Positions 11,791 to 23,559 of a stretch of DNA of 64,000 nt are shown in pieces; within the stretch, counting starts at the first letter, position 1; every line of letters starts with the position of its first letter. This DNA is from Tolypeutes matacus (taxonomy: Eukaryota; Chordata; Mammalia; Cingulata; Chlamyphoridae), in the NCBI GenBank assembly GCA_026826555.1, contig JAKSZT010054324.1, forward strand, positions 248,001 through 312,000, read 5' to 3'. The notes under the pieces were generated by a model. The model was not told where the DNA came from. It did no database searches and saw nothing but the letters and a program-made list of their open reading frames with translations. The position numbers and the translations under genes were made by a program.

Positions 11791-13478
11791 AGCGTAATAC
11801 TTAATTTTGAAACAGAAATAAACCTCTTCAGAAATATATATATATATATATATATGGTATATCTATGATTTACTTTATTTGTATTGTATATAATATATTA
11901 TTGTCTACCTTAGATAAAGGCTCTGTCAAATAATATGTTACTTGATACATATTTAGGACTACTTTTTTAGAATGAGCAAGATATACAAATCCTTGAGCAA
12001 TGTTTGCTTGTTGAAAGCAAAAGTCTAAATTCTAGCTCTAAAATAAGATACAAAACTAAATTTAATGAATAGATAAAAATTTAGGAATGCTATTCCAAAA
12101 ATGTGACATATACTAAAATATGTTTAAATATTTTTAAAAATTATTTTATTATAGTATTCTAAAATTTCATTGGGAATTAAAGAGTCTTTCTAAAGAACTG
12201 CATATTATGGATTTTTATCCTAGAAAATGCATTCTGTTTGGTAGCATTTATCTTATAATTTATTACAGTTGCCCCAAATCTCTCATCTAACTTTATCCCT
12301 ATAGACAAAGATTAGTCAACCTTATTGTTCAAAGAAGTGAAAGCAATGCATTTCAAACACCAATTGCAGCAGTTTTCTAACTCCTACCTTGGGGAACTCC
12401 CTTCAACTTTCATGGCTCATAAAAACATATAGACAATAAAATATCCTTTGCAGTGAATTATAATGGTAATAGGTGTAAGGCACTTTTTGAATGATAAGCA
12501 CTCAATTAATTGTACTTATGACTATTTTTAAGGTTGATTTTGGATAGGTTACATTTACACACATGTATAACACATTTTAGGTTGGAGTCCAAATGAAATA
12601 TTTTTTAGGTAATCTTGCTAAGAATTCAGGACTAATAAAAGGCATATACACCCTGACTATTAGAGTCAATCTTTTTATAAAACAAGACAGAAAGAGTGAA
12701 TCATGGTAGAAAATTATCCAGTGAGTCATCAATCAATAAACTAATTAATCAATTCAGCATATTACTTTGCTTTTAATAAAAATTAATGCTAAACCTAAAC
12801 TATGCCAGTGATTCTTTGGCAAAGAGTATCATGAGTTCTACCTAGGTGTTTAATTGCTATCCCAAAAAACTTGTGCATACATTTTTGTGGTTTGTGGAAA
12901 TTCTTTTGTGAAATGAAAATGATTTGTATCCATATGATGATAGTGTTATCTATATAAAAATAAAGTTTAGCTACTTCATAGTTTTATCTCCCTTCGTAAA
13001 CCTTATGCCACTGCTATCATTCCAAAAGCTGCCAGGTCACTGGCAGTCAAGTGGTCGAAACTCTCAGCCCAAGAATACAGTTAACAATCCACATGATAGG
13101 TGATTAGAGGTCAATATCCATGGGCCTGGTAGATAGGGTGTGATCTTAGGACTATATGCATGGATACTAAATATTAATCAGTGAAAAATATTAACATTCT
13201 GTGCTTTGTTCCTAACAGCTCTTTGACATTCATCTACCTTACCAATTATTGAAAGGCTGTGTTGATTTTTTTATTTTTTCTTTAGTTTCCAAGAACTAAC
13301 TTATGGGGAGAAGAAGAGAAACCCAGACCGATTGCAGATTAAGTAAGGGATAGAAAAACTTAGCTGGTTGAAAACAGGTGAGAAATTGGGGAATGGTAGC
13401 AGGTGGCATTCAGACCCAGGAGTCAGGACACTCTCTAAATCAGTCCTGCTTGGGTGCCTTTTTATTGTCATTGTAAGA
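11791..13478. other. Unassigned AT-rich sequence with (TA)n
   Basis: A (TA)n run sits at about 11,836-11,858. Otherwise the stretch is AT-rich with no recognisable gene or repeat. Confidence 0.4.
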
Positions 13479-13759
13479 GTGAGGGGAATTGGGAAGCAGA
13501 TGTGGCTCAAGTGGTTGGGTTCCCATTTACCATATGGGAGGCCCTGGGTTCGGTTCCTGGGGCCTCCTGGTGAGGGCAAGCTGGCCCACGCCTGCAGAAA
13601 GCTGGTGCAGCAAGATGATACAACAAAGGGGAGACAAGCAGACACAGAGGAAACGTACAGCAAATGGACAGAGAAAGCAGGCAGTGAGCACAAGTGGCAA
13701 GGGGGTGGGGAATAAATAAATAAAAATAAATAAATATTTTTTAAAAAGTAAGGGGAATT
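13479..13759 (+). mobile_element. DAS-SINE (plus) with 12-bp TSD
   Basis: tRNA(Ala)-derived SINE of the armadillo DAS family. The head is gggaagcagatgtggctcaa, containing an A-box-like stretch; the B box is in gggttcggttcctgg. It is followed by the chimeric GC-rich body (ctggcccacgcctgcag...) and an (AAATA)n tail. The TSD gtgaggggaatt (13,479-13,490) and gtaaggggaatt (13,748-13,759) differs by one base. Frames reported in either strand across this region are SINE-derived and not genes. It is the clearest taxonomic marker in the window. Confidence 0.95.
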
Positions 13760-15214
13760 TATGGCAGAGTATAATATTAATAATACTATTTGTAAAGCAC
13801 CTTTCTGGGATTGAGTTTTTTTAAGTGCTCTACTTTGGATGATAATCTTGAAGGATTTTATTCTTTTATTTTGAAGAGTGTTTATTGGGATAGTTGTAAG
13901 ACATACCCTCTACCCCATCTGGATATTGTAAATATGTGAAGTATTAAGTTCTATGAGTTAATTGATGAAATTAACAGACTATCAGAAAATCAGATATGGT
14001 ATTTTTGTGTGTACACAATCATTTTCTAACAAGTTTTCACTATATCTTCTTTTTATCATTTTCACTATAAATATATACATTATATATCAATTTTCAGATT
14101 CAAATATAAATTTTCTATTCAATTGCCTTGAAAGATTTCAAGAAGAATATATTTTTGCTGTTCAATATTTCTATATGGTGGTAATAAGTGATAATAATTA
14201 GGTGGCTTAAGTAGGAAGACAATTGTCAGGCAGGTTCTATGGCCCCTGGAGAAAATGATGGAGCATTCCAGGAAGCTAGTGATAGGTATCTGTTCTATGG
14301 GGATATTCATGTGACAAGTCTGCAGAAGAAATTATTGCTTAAATATTTATATCTCAATTTCTCCATGTCTAATTTAATGACTCATTTAGCATGCTTGTAA
14401 TTCCTGAGATAATACTGGAAATTTGTTTCATAATTATGTCTCAGTTCTTACATGGTATTTAAATTCTAGGACATGATATAGTACTGTTTTTCTGAAGTTA
14501 TAATTTGAAATTTAACTCCTTGTTGACTAAAATTAACTAATGTTGAATGCATATTTACCATATTATAAAGAAATATTTTTCATGTTGTTAGAGGATAAAA
14601 CTGCAAATAAATGATCTCCATGTAATATGAACAAAATGATGGTAAAAATGCCAATGAACTTTAGAATCACAGAAATGCCTCAAAAAGCAAGTCCTTTTTT
14701 AGAACACACTTTATTAATAATTAGATTTCAGGATCCTTTGCAATATATATTTTTGTTGATCTAAGGCATCTGTGTTGCATTAACTCTTTACCCATAAGCC
14801 AAGAAAAGGGTAGTCTTGGATGTAATGATCTCATCCACATTTCATACATGTATTTTGGAATACAAGAGTCAGTCTCCAATTACTCTATGAAGTACTGGAC
14901 TTGGCAACAGTCTAATTAGTGCTAACAGTAAAATACAAATAGACAGCACTTCACACTATCTAATACTGTTATAAAATGGTTTCTAATTATAAATGTGTTA
15001 TCACGAAATACTTTTAAAAATTATATTTTACTTAAAATGTATGATCAAATTCATTTTAAAAAGATCAACTCTGCACAATCCATATACTAGCTCTAATTAT
15101 TGTCTATAAATGTTTACTATAGAAGGGCTACTTTACAGTGATCCCCAATATCAAGCTATAATGGTATTCAACAATATCAAGTGTACCTAAATCTACACTG
15201 AACTTTTTAAAACA
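13760..15214. other. Unassigned AT-rich sequence
   Basis: No coding frame or recognisable repeat seen up to the 3' end of the LINE-1. Confidence 0.4.
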
Positions 15215-18110
15215 ATTTTATAATTTTTTTATTTTTAAAGAACCTTTAGATTATATAAATGTTACATGAAAAATATAGGGTATTCCCATATACCCCACCC
15301 ACTCTCCTTCCCATTCTTTTCCCCATTAACATCTTTCATTAGTGTGGACATTTGTTACAATTGATGAACACATATTGAAGCATTGCTACTAACCATGGAC
15401 TATGGTTTACTTTATGGTTTATGCTTTGCACCACACAATTTTATAGGTTTTGACAAAATGTATAATGGCCTGTGTCCATCATTGCAATTACATGCAGGAC
15501 AATTCCAATGTCCCAAAAAAGTCCCATGTTACAACTACTCTTCCCTCTCCCTCTCCTCAGAACCTCTGGTGGCCACTGCCTTCAAATCAACATTACAAGT
15601 ACTCTCATTGCTAGACTAATAATAAGTCTACTTTAGGGTTTAGGTGCATTCTCCCCTTATGTTTGTTCATTCCTCAATCTTGAGGATTTGGGATGGTGAT
15701 GTCCACTCTGTTTCTGATTGAGAGGGGGCTTAGAGCCCATGAGGCAGATGGATAGAACTGTCTTGCTTGCAGTTGCAGATACTCTCTCTTCTTTGGGATG
15801 AGCATTGTGCATCATCAACCTTTTGTTAGATGTCCTGGGTGAGTCCAACAAATCTCAGAGTAGATGTTGCAACTCTGCTGAGATACAGGGTCCAACTGGC
15901 ATGTGAGCAGGCTGAATATTTAAGTTCTGGGACATATATTTAAGGAAGATAGTGCTAATTACAGGTTCAAATAAAAGGGACAGAATAGTCATGTGTAGGG
16001 AAACTATAAATATACTAACTGTTACATTGGGGAACATATGTTCCAAAGTAAGGTGCACTGACAGGATGCCAAATTCCTGAGATTGTCTGCACTGCCTGTA
16101 GTGTCTTTATGTCTCTAGAACCCTCAGGAGACCTGCTGTTTGAGGCACTGTTTACTGTGGCTGTCAATTAGATCCTGCTGAAATGTGTGTAAGTGTAACC
16201 TCTGAAGTGATGTCCCAAATCACTTTGAAATCTCTTAGCCATAAAAAAATCACTTGTATTTAATATTTCCTCCTTTTGGCCAAGGTCTTTTTCCTAATGC
16301 ATTGCTAGTTAGCACTTGGTAATAATTCCTCAGTTCCAGGGAGGATCATCCCTGGGAGTCATGTCCCATACCGGGGGGAATGTAGTGCATTTATATGTTG
16401 AGTTTAACTTAGAGAGTGGCCATATTTGAGCAGCAATGAGGCATTCAGGAGGTAACTTTTAGGCAATATATAATACCAGGCTAAATTTCAATTTCACAAG
16501 ACAAGGTTTATAAGTGCAAACATCATTATCAATGGCCTGGCATAATGTTCTGTCCTCCTTTGCTAGACATGGCCCATGTGCTCAGGACATTCTTGCTGCT
16601 CTATTAGAGAATGTAGCTGGAATTCCCAGGATGAGAATTCAATATTCTTTCTGTTATTGTTAGGGTGTCCACCCACCAAAACTATGTCCCATCAACACTG
16701 GAACATATTCATATACCTTAGAAGCATGCCCCAGGTGCATCCCTCCCCACAAATCCCCCATCACTGACACCCCAAACCAGTGATCCTCCTCTGCCACTGT
16801 TGTGACCTTTCTGAGACCCAAAACCTCCCCCCCAAAAAAGCCAAAAAATAAACAAATAAAAATAATAAGAAAATATAATAATAAATAACAAATAAAATAC
16901 AAAAATAAAAAAATAAAAGTTAAATTAAAAATTTTTTTTCATTGTGTCTTCCATCACTGTTAAGATGTTACCTTTTATATACAATGACAATTTTTTCTGT
17001 ACTTTCCCCCATTGTCTAATTTTTTATTTTTATTTTTATTTTTTATTTTTTTTTTGCTTTATTTTCAAAGAAGCTTTAGGTTACAGAAAAGCCACATATA
17101 AAATATAGGGGATTCCCATATACCCAACCACCTTCCTTCTTCCACTCTCCCCTATTAATGACATTTTACATGTATATGGTACATTTGTTATAATTGATTT
17201 ACAAAAATTGAAGCATTGTTACTAACTATGGTCAATGGTTTATATTATAGTTTACATTTTGGAAAGTAGACTTTCATAGGTTTTGAAAAAATATTAAATG
17301 GCTTGTATTCATCATTGCAAGATCATGTAGAACAATTCTAATGCCCTAAATATGCCCTGTGTTCCATCTATTCTATTCTTCCTTACCCTTCCATTCAGAA
17401 CCTATGGTAACCACTAAGTTTCATTTTTTGAAGAATAAGGTTTACAGTTGCGTGCGATAATGTTGAAAGCTTAACATACTGGTCTGTTTTCTTTTATTAG
17501 GCACTGCCTATGTTCTCAAGAGATTCTTGTCCCTCTAATTGAGAACATAGCAGGACTTCCCAGGATGGGAGTTTAATATTTTCTTGTTTATTGTGTGGGT
17601 TTCCACCCACTGAGATAACACCCTATGATAAGATGAACACTTTTTATTTTTTATTTTTTTCATGAGAGGCGCTGGATGAAAGGATGAACACTTTTATATT
17701 CCATAGAAGCATGCCCCCAAGTGCATCATATCACACATACTTTCCCACCCCTGACACCTAACACACAGACCCCTCCCCTGCAATATTTGCCAAAAGAACC
17801 TTCCCACCATTTTGTTTTAACCACAGACCTACAAATCCCCAGAGTTCACCTGTTCCTTCTGCCAGCCCTTCCCACTGCACTACGGACAGTCCAGCCCAAA
17901 TCTCCCACTCACTCCTCCTCACATTCTAGCACTATCGATCCCAATCATATCACTGCACCACTATCACCCCTATCTACTGCCCAAACACCCCCTTCCACCT
18001 TATCATAGATTTTGACCATACTGAATATTGTCTTACCACACTCTACTCCCTTTTGGTCTCTTGATAACCTATCTTCCAGACTCTAGCTCTGTGAATCTGC
18101 TCAATTTGCT
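15215..18110 (-). other. L1 copy A long 3' UTR
   Basis: About 2.9 kb between the L1 3' end and the ORF2 C-terminus. It holds two related segments, about 15,230-15,600 and 17,060-17,430. Both read 'attcccatatacccc/acc', 'acatttgttacaattgat', 'gaagcattgctactaac', and then 'ataggttttgacaaaa' or its close variant. This indicates an internal duplication. A C-rich block at 17,740-18,000 is the G-rich polypurine tract in the sense strand. The same architecture is found at 50,235-53,150. Open frames here, including the 95-codon plus-strand one, are antisense and not genes. Confidence 0.8.
17632..17695 (-). mobile_element. 38-bp micro-retroposon with 13-bp TSD
   Basis: Direct repeat gatgaacactttt at 17,632-17,644 and 17,683-17,695 flanks 38 bp: a T-rich run then catgagaggcgctggatgaa. 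On the minus strand this is a short unique head plus an A-rich tail, as expected from an extremely truncated TPRT event. The empty site is seen in the homologous L1 at about 52,655. The source transcript is unknown. Confidence 0.75.
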
Positions 18111-19404
18111 TAAGTCATATCAATGAAGTCATGTACTAGTTGTCTTTTAGCAACTGACTGACTTCACTTAACATAAGGTCTTTAAGACTGGGCCATGCTG
18201 TCCTTTGTATTACTACTGTATTCCTTGTTACAGCTGAGTAATATTCCATTGTATGTATACACCACAATTTGCTTATCCATTCTTCTGTTGATGGACACTT
18301 GGGTTGCTTCTACCTTTTGGAAACAGTGAATAATGCCACTATGACCATTGGTGTGCACATATCATTTTGTGTCCCTGCTTTCAATTCTACTGGGTATATA
18401 CCCAGAATTGGGATTGCTGGATCTTATGGTAGTTCTATAATGAGCTTTCTGAGGAACTGCCAAACTCTCTTCCCCACAATGGCTGCATCATTCTACATTC
18501 CTATCTACAGTGGACAAGGATAACCTTTCCTCCACATTCTCTCCAGCACTTGTAGTTCACTTTTTTTTTTAATAGCCTCCAATATAATAAGTGTAAGATG
18601 ATATCTCATTGTAGTTTTGATATGGATTTCCCTAAAAGCTAGTGATGATGAGCGTATTTTCCTGTGCTTTTTAGCCATTTGTTATTTCTTCTTTGGAAAA
18701 ATGTCTATTCAAATCTCTGGCCCATTTTTTTTTAATGGGTTGTTTGTCTTTTTATTTTTGAGTTGTAGCCTTTCTTTATATATGTTGAATATTAGGTCCT
18801 TATCAGATAAACGATTACGAAGTATTTTCTCTCACTGAGTAGGCTGCTTTTACTTTCTTGAAAAACTCCTTTGAAGTACAGAAGTTTATTTTTGAGGAGG
18901 TCCCATTTATCTATTTTATCTTTCATTGCTCATGTTTTAAGTGTAAAGTTTATGAAACCATTTCCTACTACAAGATCCTGCACATGATTCCCTACATTAT
19001 CTTCTAGGAGCTTTATGGTCTTGACTCTTCTATTTAGGTCTTTGATTCATCTTTAATTTTTGTATAGGGCATGAGATAGTGATCCTCTCTCATTCTTTTG
19101 AATATGTATATATAGTTATTCAAGTGCCATTTGTTGTGGAGGCCCTTCTTTCCCAGCTGAGTGGGCTTGGTGGCCTTGTTGAATATCAGTTAACTGTATA
19201 TGTGAGTATCTATATCAGGATTCTCAGTTCTGTTCCATTGGTCAGTATATCTATCCTTGTACCAATACCAAGCAGTTTTGACCACTCAAGCTTTGTAGTA
19301 TACTTTAATGTCAGGTGGAATGATTCCTCGAATTTTATTTTCCTTTTTCAATATGTTTTTGGCTGTTCAGGCCCCTTGCCCTTCCAAATAAATTTCATAA
19401 TTTG

Positions 19405-19942
19405 TGTAGCAGTTTGACACTATTTATGAATCCCCAAAAGAGAGATTGTAAACTAAGCTATTCCTCTGGGTGTGATACCCTTTGATTGTGTTAGATTCAG
19501 TTGCGGCGTCTTTGATTAAATTATGTTAAGATTAGGGCTTTGATTCAACCACATCAGTAGGGCATGACTCTGGTTGAGTACCCACCCCTTTGGTGGGGCT
19601 GATATAAACAGACACTCATGGAAGAATACACAGGGAAATTGAGAGCTCCATAGAGGTGGCAGAGGAGAGAATGTTGATACTCAAGTCCCAGGGAGAGATG
19701 ATAGAAAGAAACAAGCCCTATGCTAGCCTGTAGCTGAGAGAGAGGAAGGCTGAACCCTCACAGAGATAAGCAATCACCTTGCTTCAACACAAGGCAATTG
19801 ACTTTAGTGAGGAAGCAATCTCACTAAAGAGTTGGACTCTTTAGGGCCTTGTAACTGTAAGCTTTTATTCCAAATAAATACATTTTATAAATGCCAACAG
19901 ATTTATGGTACTTTGCATCAACATCCCTTTGGCTGACTAGTA
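19405..19942 (+). mobile_element. MaLR solo LTR in L1 ORF2
   Basis: Starts tgtagcagtttgacac and ends ..ttggctgactagta. The 3' part has 'ttattccaaataaataca' (AATAAA signal) and 'ttttataaatgccaacag', the same layout as THE1/MST LTRs (tgatatggtttggctg ... actaataca) and as the copy at 48,305-49,073. It interrupts L1 ORF2: 'aaatttcataa' is on the left and 'ttttccaattcaata' on the right, contiguous in L1 at 57,735. Boundaries are accurate to a few bases; the TSD is eroded. Confidence 0.85.
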
Positions 19943-22303
19943 AAATTAACTTTTCCAATTCAATAAAAAATGCTGTTTTAATTTTTATTAGGATGGCATT
20001 AAATCTGTAAATCAATTTTTGTATGACAGACATCTTAATGATATTTAGTCTTCCAATTCATGAACATGGAATATTCTTCCATTTGTTTAGGTATTCTTTG
20101 ATTTCCTTTAACTGTTTTGTGTAGCTTTCTGTGTACAAGTCCTTTACATCTTCTGTGTACAAGTCCTTTACATCTTTAGTTAAGTGTTTTCTTAGGTATT
20201 TGATTCTTTTAGTTGTTATTGTAAATGTATTTTTTTTCTTGATTTCCTCCTCAGATTGCTCATTATTGATGTACAGAAATGCTGATTTTTGCATGTTGAT
20301 CTAATATACTAACACTTTACTGAACTTATTTATCGGCTCTAGAAGCTTTCTTATAGATTTCTCAGGACTTTCTATGTATAGGGTCATGTCGTCTGCAAAT
20401 AGTGAAACTTTTACTTCTTCCTTTGCAATTTTGATGCCTTTTATATGTTTTTATTGCCTAACTGCTCAAGCAAGTACTTCTAACACAAAGTTAAATATGA
20501 GCAGTCACAGTGGTCATCCTTGTCCAGTTCTAGATCTTAGAGGGAAAGCCTTTAGCATTTCACCATTGAATATGATGTTAGCTGTGGGTTTCTCTTCTAT
20601 ACCCTTTATGATGTTAAGGAAGTTTCTTTCCATTCCTATCTTTCAAAGTGCTTTTATCAAGAAAGGATGCTGTATTTTGTCAAATGATTTTTCTGCAATA
20701 ATAGAAATGATGGGTTTATTTTTTTCCTTTTGATCTGTTAATGTGCTATATTACTTTGATTGATTTTCTTATGTTGAACCATCCTTGCATGTGAGGGATG
20801 AAACCCACGTTGTCATGTTGTATAATTCATTTCATGTGTTTTTGAATATGATTAACAAGTATTTTGTTGAGGATTTTAGCATCCAGTTTCATTAGAGAGA
20901 TTGGTCTGCAGTTTTATTTTCCCGTAGAGTTTTTATGTGGCTTTGGTATTAGGGTGATGTTAGCATCAGAGAATGAGTTTAGAATGTTCCTTCCACTTCT
21001 GTTTTTTGCAAGAGTTTAAGCAGGATTGGTCTTAGTTCTTCTGGAATGATTGGTAGAATTCACTTGTGAAGCCATCTGGTTCTGGGCTCTTCTTAGTTGG
21101 GAAGGATTTGATGACTAATTCAATCTCATTACTTGTGATTGGTCTGTTGAGTTCATCGATTTCTTTTTTCATTAATGTAGGCTGCTTGTGTGTTTCTAGA
21201 AATTTGTCCATTTCAAAGTATCCTCATATGTTACTCTTTATTTCTGTGGGATCAGTGGTGATATCCTCTCCCTCATTTTGTATTTTATGGATTTGCATCT
21301 TCTCTCTTTTTTTCTTTTTTAGTCTAGCTGATGGTTTGTCAATATTATTAATCTCCTCAAAGGAACAGCTTTTGATTTTCTTACATTTTTTCTAGTGATT
21401 TTTTATTCTCAATTTTACTTACCTCTGCTCTAATCTTTATTATATCCTTCTTTCTATTTGCTTTGGGTTTGGTTTTTCCTTTCCTAGTTCCTCTAAGAAC
21501 AGTTAGGTCTTTGACTTTACCTCTTTCTTTTTTAATATAGGCATTTATGGTTATAAATTCCTTCTCAGCACTTCTTTTGCTGCATCCCATAGGTTCTGAT
21601 ATGTTTATTTCTCATTTTCATTCATTTCAAGTTGTTTACTGAGTTCTTCTGCAACGTCTTCCTTGACCCACTAATTGTTTAAGAGTGTGTTAACTTTCAT
21701 ATTTATGTCTAATCTGGTTCTCTGCCCCTTATTGATTTCCAACTTCATTCTATTGTGTTCAGAGAAATTACTTTGTACAATTTCAATCTTTCTGAATTTG
21801 TTAAGAGTTGTTCTGTGATGTAGCCTGTGTCTATACTGGACAATGATCTATATGCACTCAAGAAGAATGTATATCCACCGTATTTGTGTGTAACATTCTG
21901 TGTATGTTATTAAGTCTAGATCTGCTAACGTATTATTCAAAGTCTCTGTTTCTTTATTGAACCTCTGTCAGGATGGTCTGTCTAATGGTGATAATGGTGC
22001 ATTAGAATCCCCCACTGTAATTTTAGAGGCATTTATTTCTCTACTTAGTTTTTCCAATGTTTGTCTCATGTGTTTTGTGGCACCCTGGTTAGGTTGCATA
22101 AATGTATATGATTGTTCTTTCTTCTTGATAGATTACCCCTTTTATTAATATATAGTGCTTTTCTCTGTCTCTTACAGTAGTTTTGCATTTAAAGTCTATT
22201 TTGTCTAATATTAGTATAGAAAACCCCACCCTGTTTGATTATTGTTTGTGTGTAAAATAATTTTCCAACCATTTAATTGCAACCTCCTTGTGCACCTGAG
22301 TCT

Positions 22304-23417
22304 AAAGTGAGTTTCCTGTGCGAATATTCTCACTGACCTAATTTTGTAATAATCAGGATAGGCTAAACATTCGCTATATTAGAAACCATGTATGTGTCCC
22401 CAGACCTAGTTTTTCTCCCTAGCTCTGGTTTTTAGAGCGCTGGTGATAAACTAAGCCTAAATTATTATATGACCATCCTGTATGGGAAAAGACTGTAACT
22501 CTGGGTATCTTTGGTCAACCTTAAGAGACGTAGCAGGGGGACAGATGTGGCTCGAGTGGTTGGGCATGGGCCACAAGGCCCTGTGCGCAGGTGAGCTATC
22601 AGGCCCCATGTGTGGTGCACCACCAGGTCCTGAGAGTGGGTGAGCCTTTGGGTACCATCTACAGATGCACCATCAGGCCCCGTGAGCCATTGCAGCCAAA
22701 TGATGACATATTAGGAGAGTGACACAAGGTCCCATGCATGGGTGCGCTGCCAGGCCCTGCAAGTGTGTGAACCACCAGGCCCCGTGAGCAGGTGAGCCAT
22801 CAGGACCTGTCTGCGGGTGCACCCTCAGGCCCCATACGCAGGTGCACCCTCAGGCCCCACAAGCCACGCAAGAAGATGATGATGTAACAGGAGAGTGACA
22901 CAAGGGATAGACAAGATGAGACACAGCAAAAAACCTGGAACCAACGTGGCACAGGCAGTAGGATGCCTCTCTCCAAAATCGGAGATTCTGAGGATCAAAT
23001 CCCATTGAAAACAGGAGGAGAAGGATGAGAAGAGAAGGCAGGAAATGGACACAGAGAGTTGCCCAGTGAATGGACACAGAAACTGCAAAAACAGGGGGAC
23101 AGGGTGGGAAAAATGGATAAAAGTAAATAAATAAATATATAAATCCTTTAAAAAATGTATAAGGCAGGAAGATACGGACTATAGTTAGTAGTAATAATTT
23201 GAAGATGCTCTTTCATGATTTGTTAACAAATGTTTTACAACAATGCAGGATGTTTGGGGGGGGGCGTGATGTGTGAGAGACCTGTATGATGTAATACATG
23301 TTTGTTTTTTAAGTTCATGATATTTACTCAACACTTATAGTTTATATATGTTCTTGTATGAATGATATACTTTAATAAATTGTTTAAATAAATAAATAAA
23401 TAAAGTGAGTTTCTTGT
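22304..23417 (+). mobile_element. Composite SINE-VNTR-L1-tail retroposon, copy 1
   Basis: A 1.08-kb insertion (22,320-23,401) flanked by a 16-bp TSD, aaagtgagtttcctgt / aaagtgagtttcttgt, ends in (AAAT)n. In order: (i) a roughly 215-bp 5' domain with inverted repeats; (ii) a DAS tRNA-like head at 22,534 (ggggacagatgtggctcgag); (iii) about 11 units of a 24-25 bp GC-rich repeat (caggccccgtgagcaggtga type) to about 22,865; (iv) a second tRNA-like stretch (gtggcacaggcagtaggatg ... gaggatcaaatccc) at about 22,945-23,010; (v) a roughly 240-bp tail like the xenarthran L1 3' UTR (ggactatagttag ... caatgcaggatgttt). The same element, with the same 5' start, lies at 44,116-45,068 on the other strand. 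It has no coding capacity and presumably moved with L1 machinery. I know of no named family with this structure. Confidence 0.85.
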
Positions 23418-23559
23418 AGACAGCATATAGATGGGTCATATTTCCTTATCCATTCTGCCAATATGTGTCTTTTGATTCGAGAGTTTAATCCATTAACATT
23501 TAATGTTATTACTGTCAAGGCAATTCTTACATTAGCCATATTTTCTTTAGGCTTATATG

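Larger units (their letters stand above)
18110..23510 (-). pseudogene. L1 copy A ORF2 (EN-RT) remnant
   Basis: Antisense L1 ORF2, read from its C-terminus (near 18,200, the 'gaatattattcagct' complement) to its start near 23,500 (complement of aatgttaatggattaaactc, encoding NVNGLNS). ORF2 encodes the endonuclease and reverse transcriptase of L1. It is split by a MaLR LTR and by the composite retroposon and carries many stops, so there is no product. The various 60-120 codon plus-strand frames in this interval (such as 18,269-18,523, 19,079-19,417, 20,374-20,733 and 21,066-21,395) are antisense shadows. Confidence 0.85.

Noticed and set aside
13301..13719. Overlapping open frames of 130, 115 and 76 codons on both strands
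   Set aside because: They lie over a DAS-SINE and flanking DNA, have no domain, and are open because the SINE is GC-richer with few stops.
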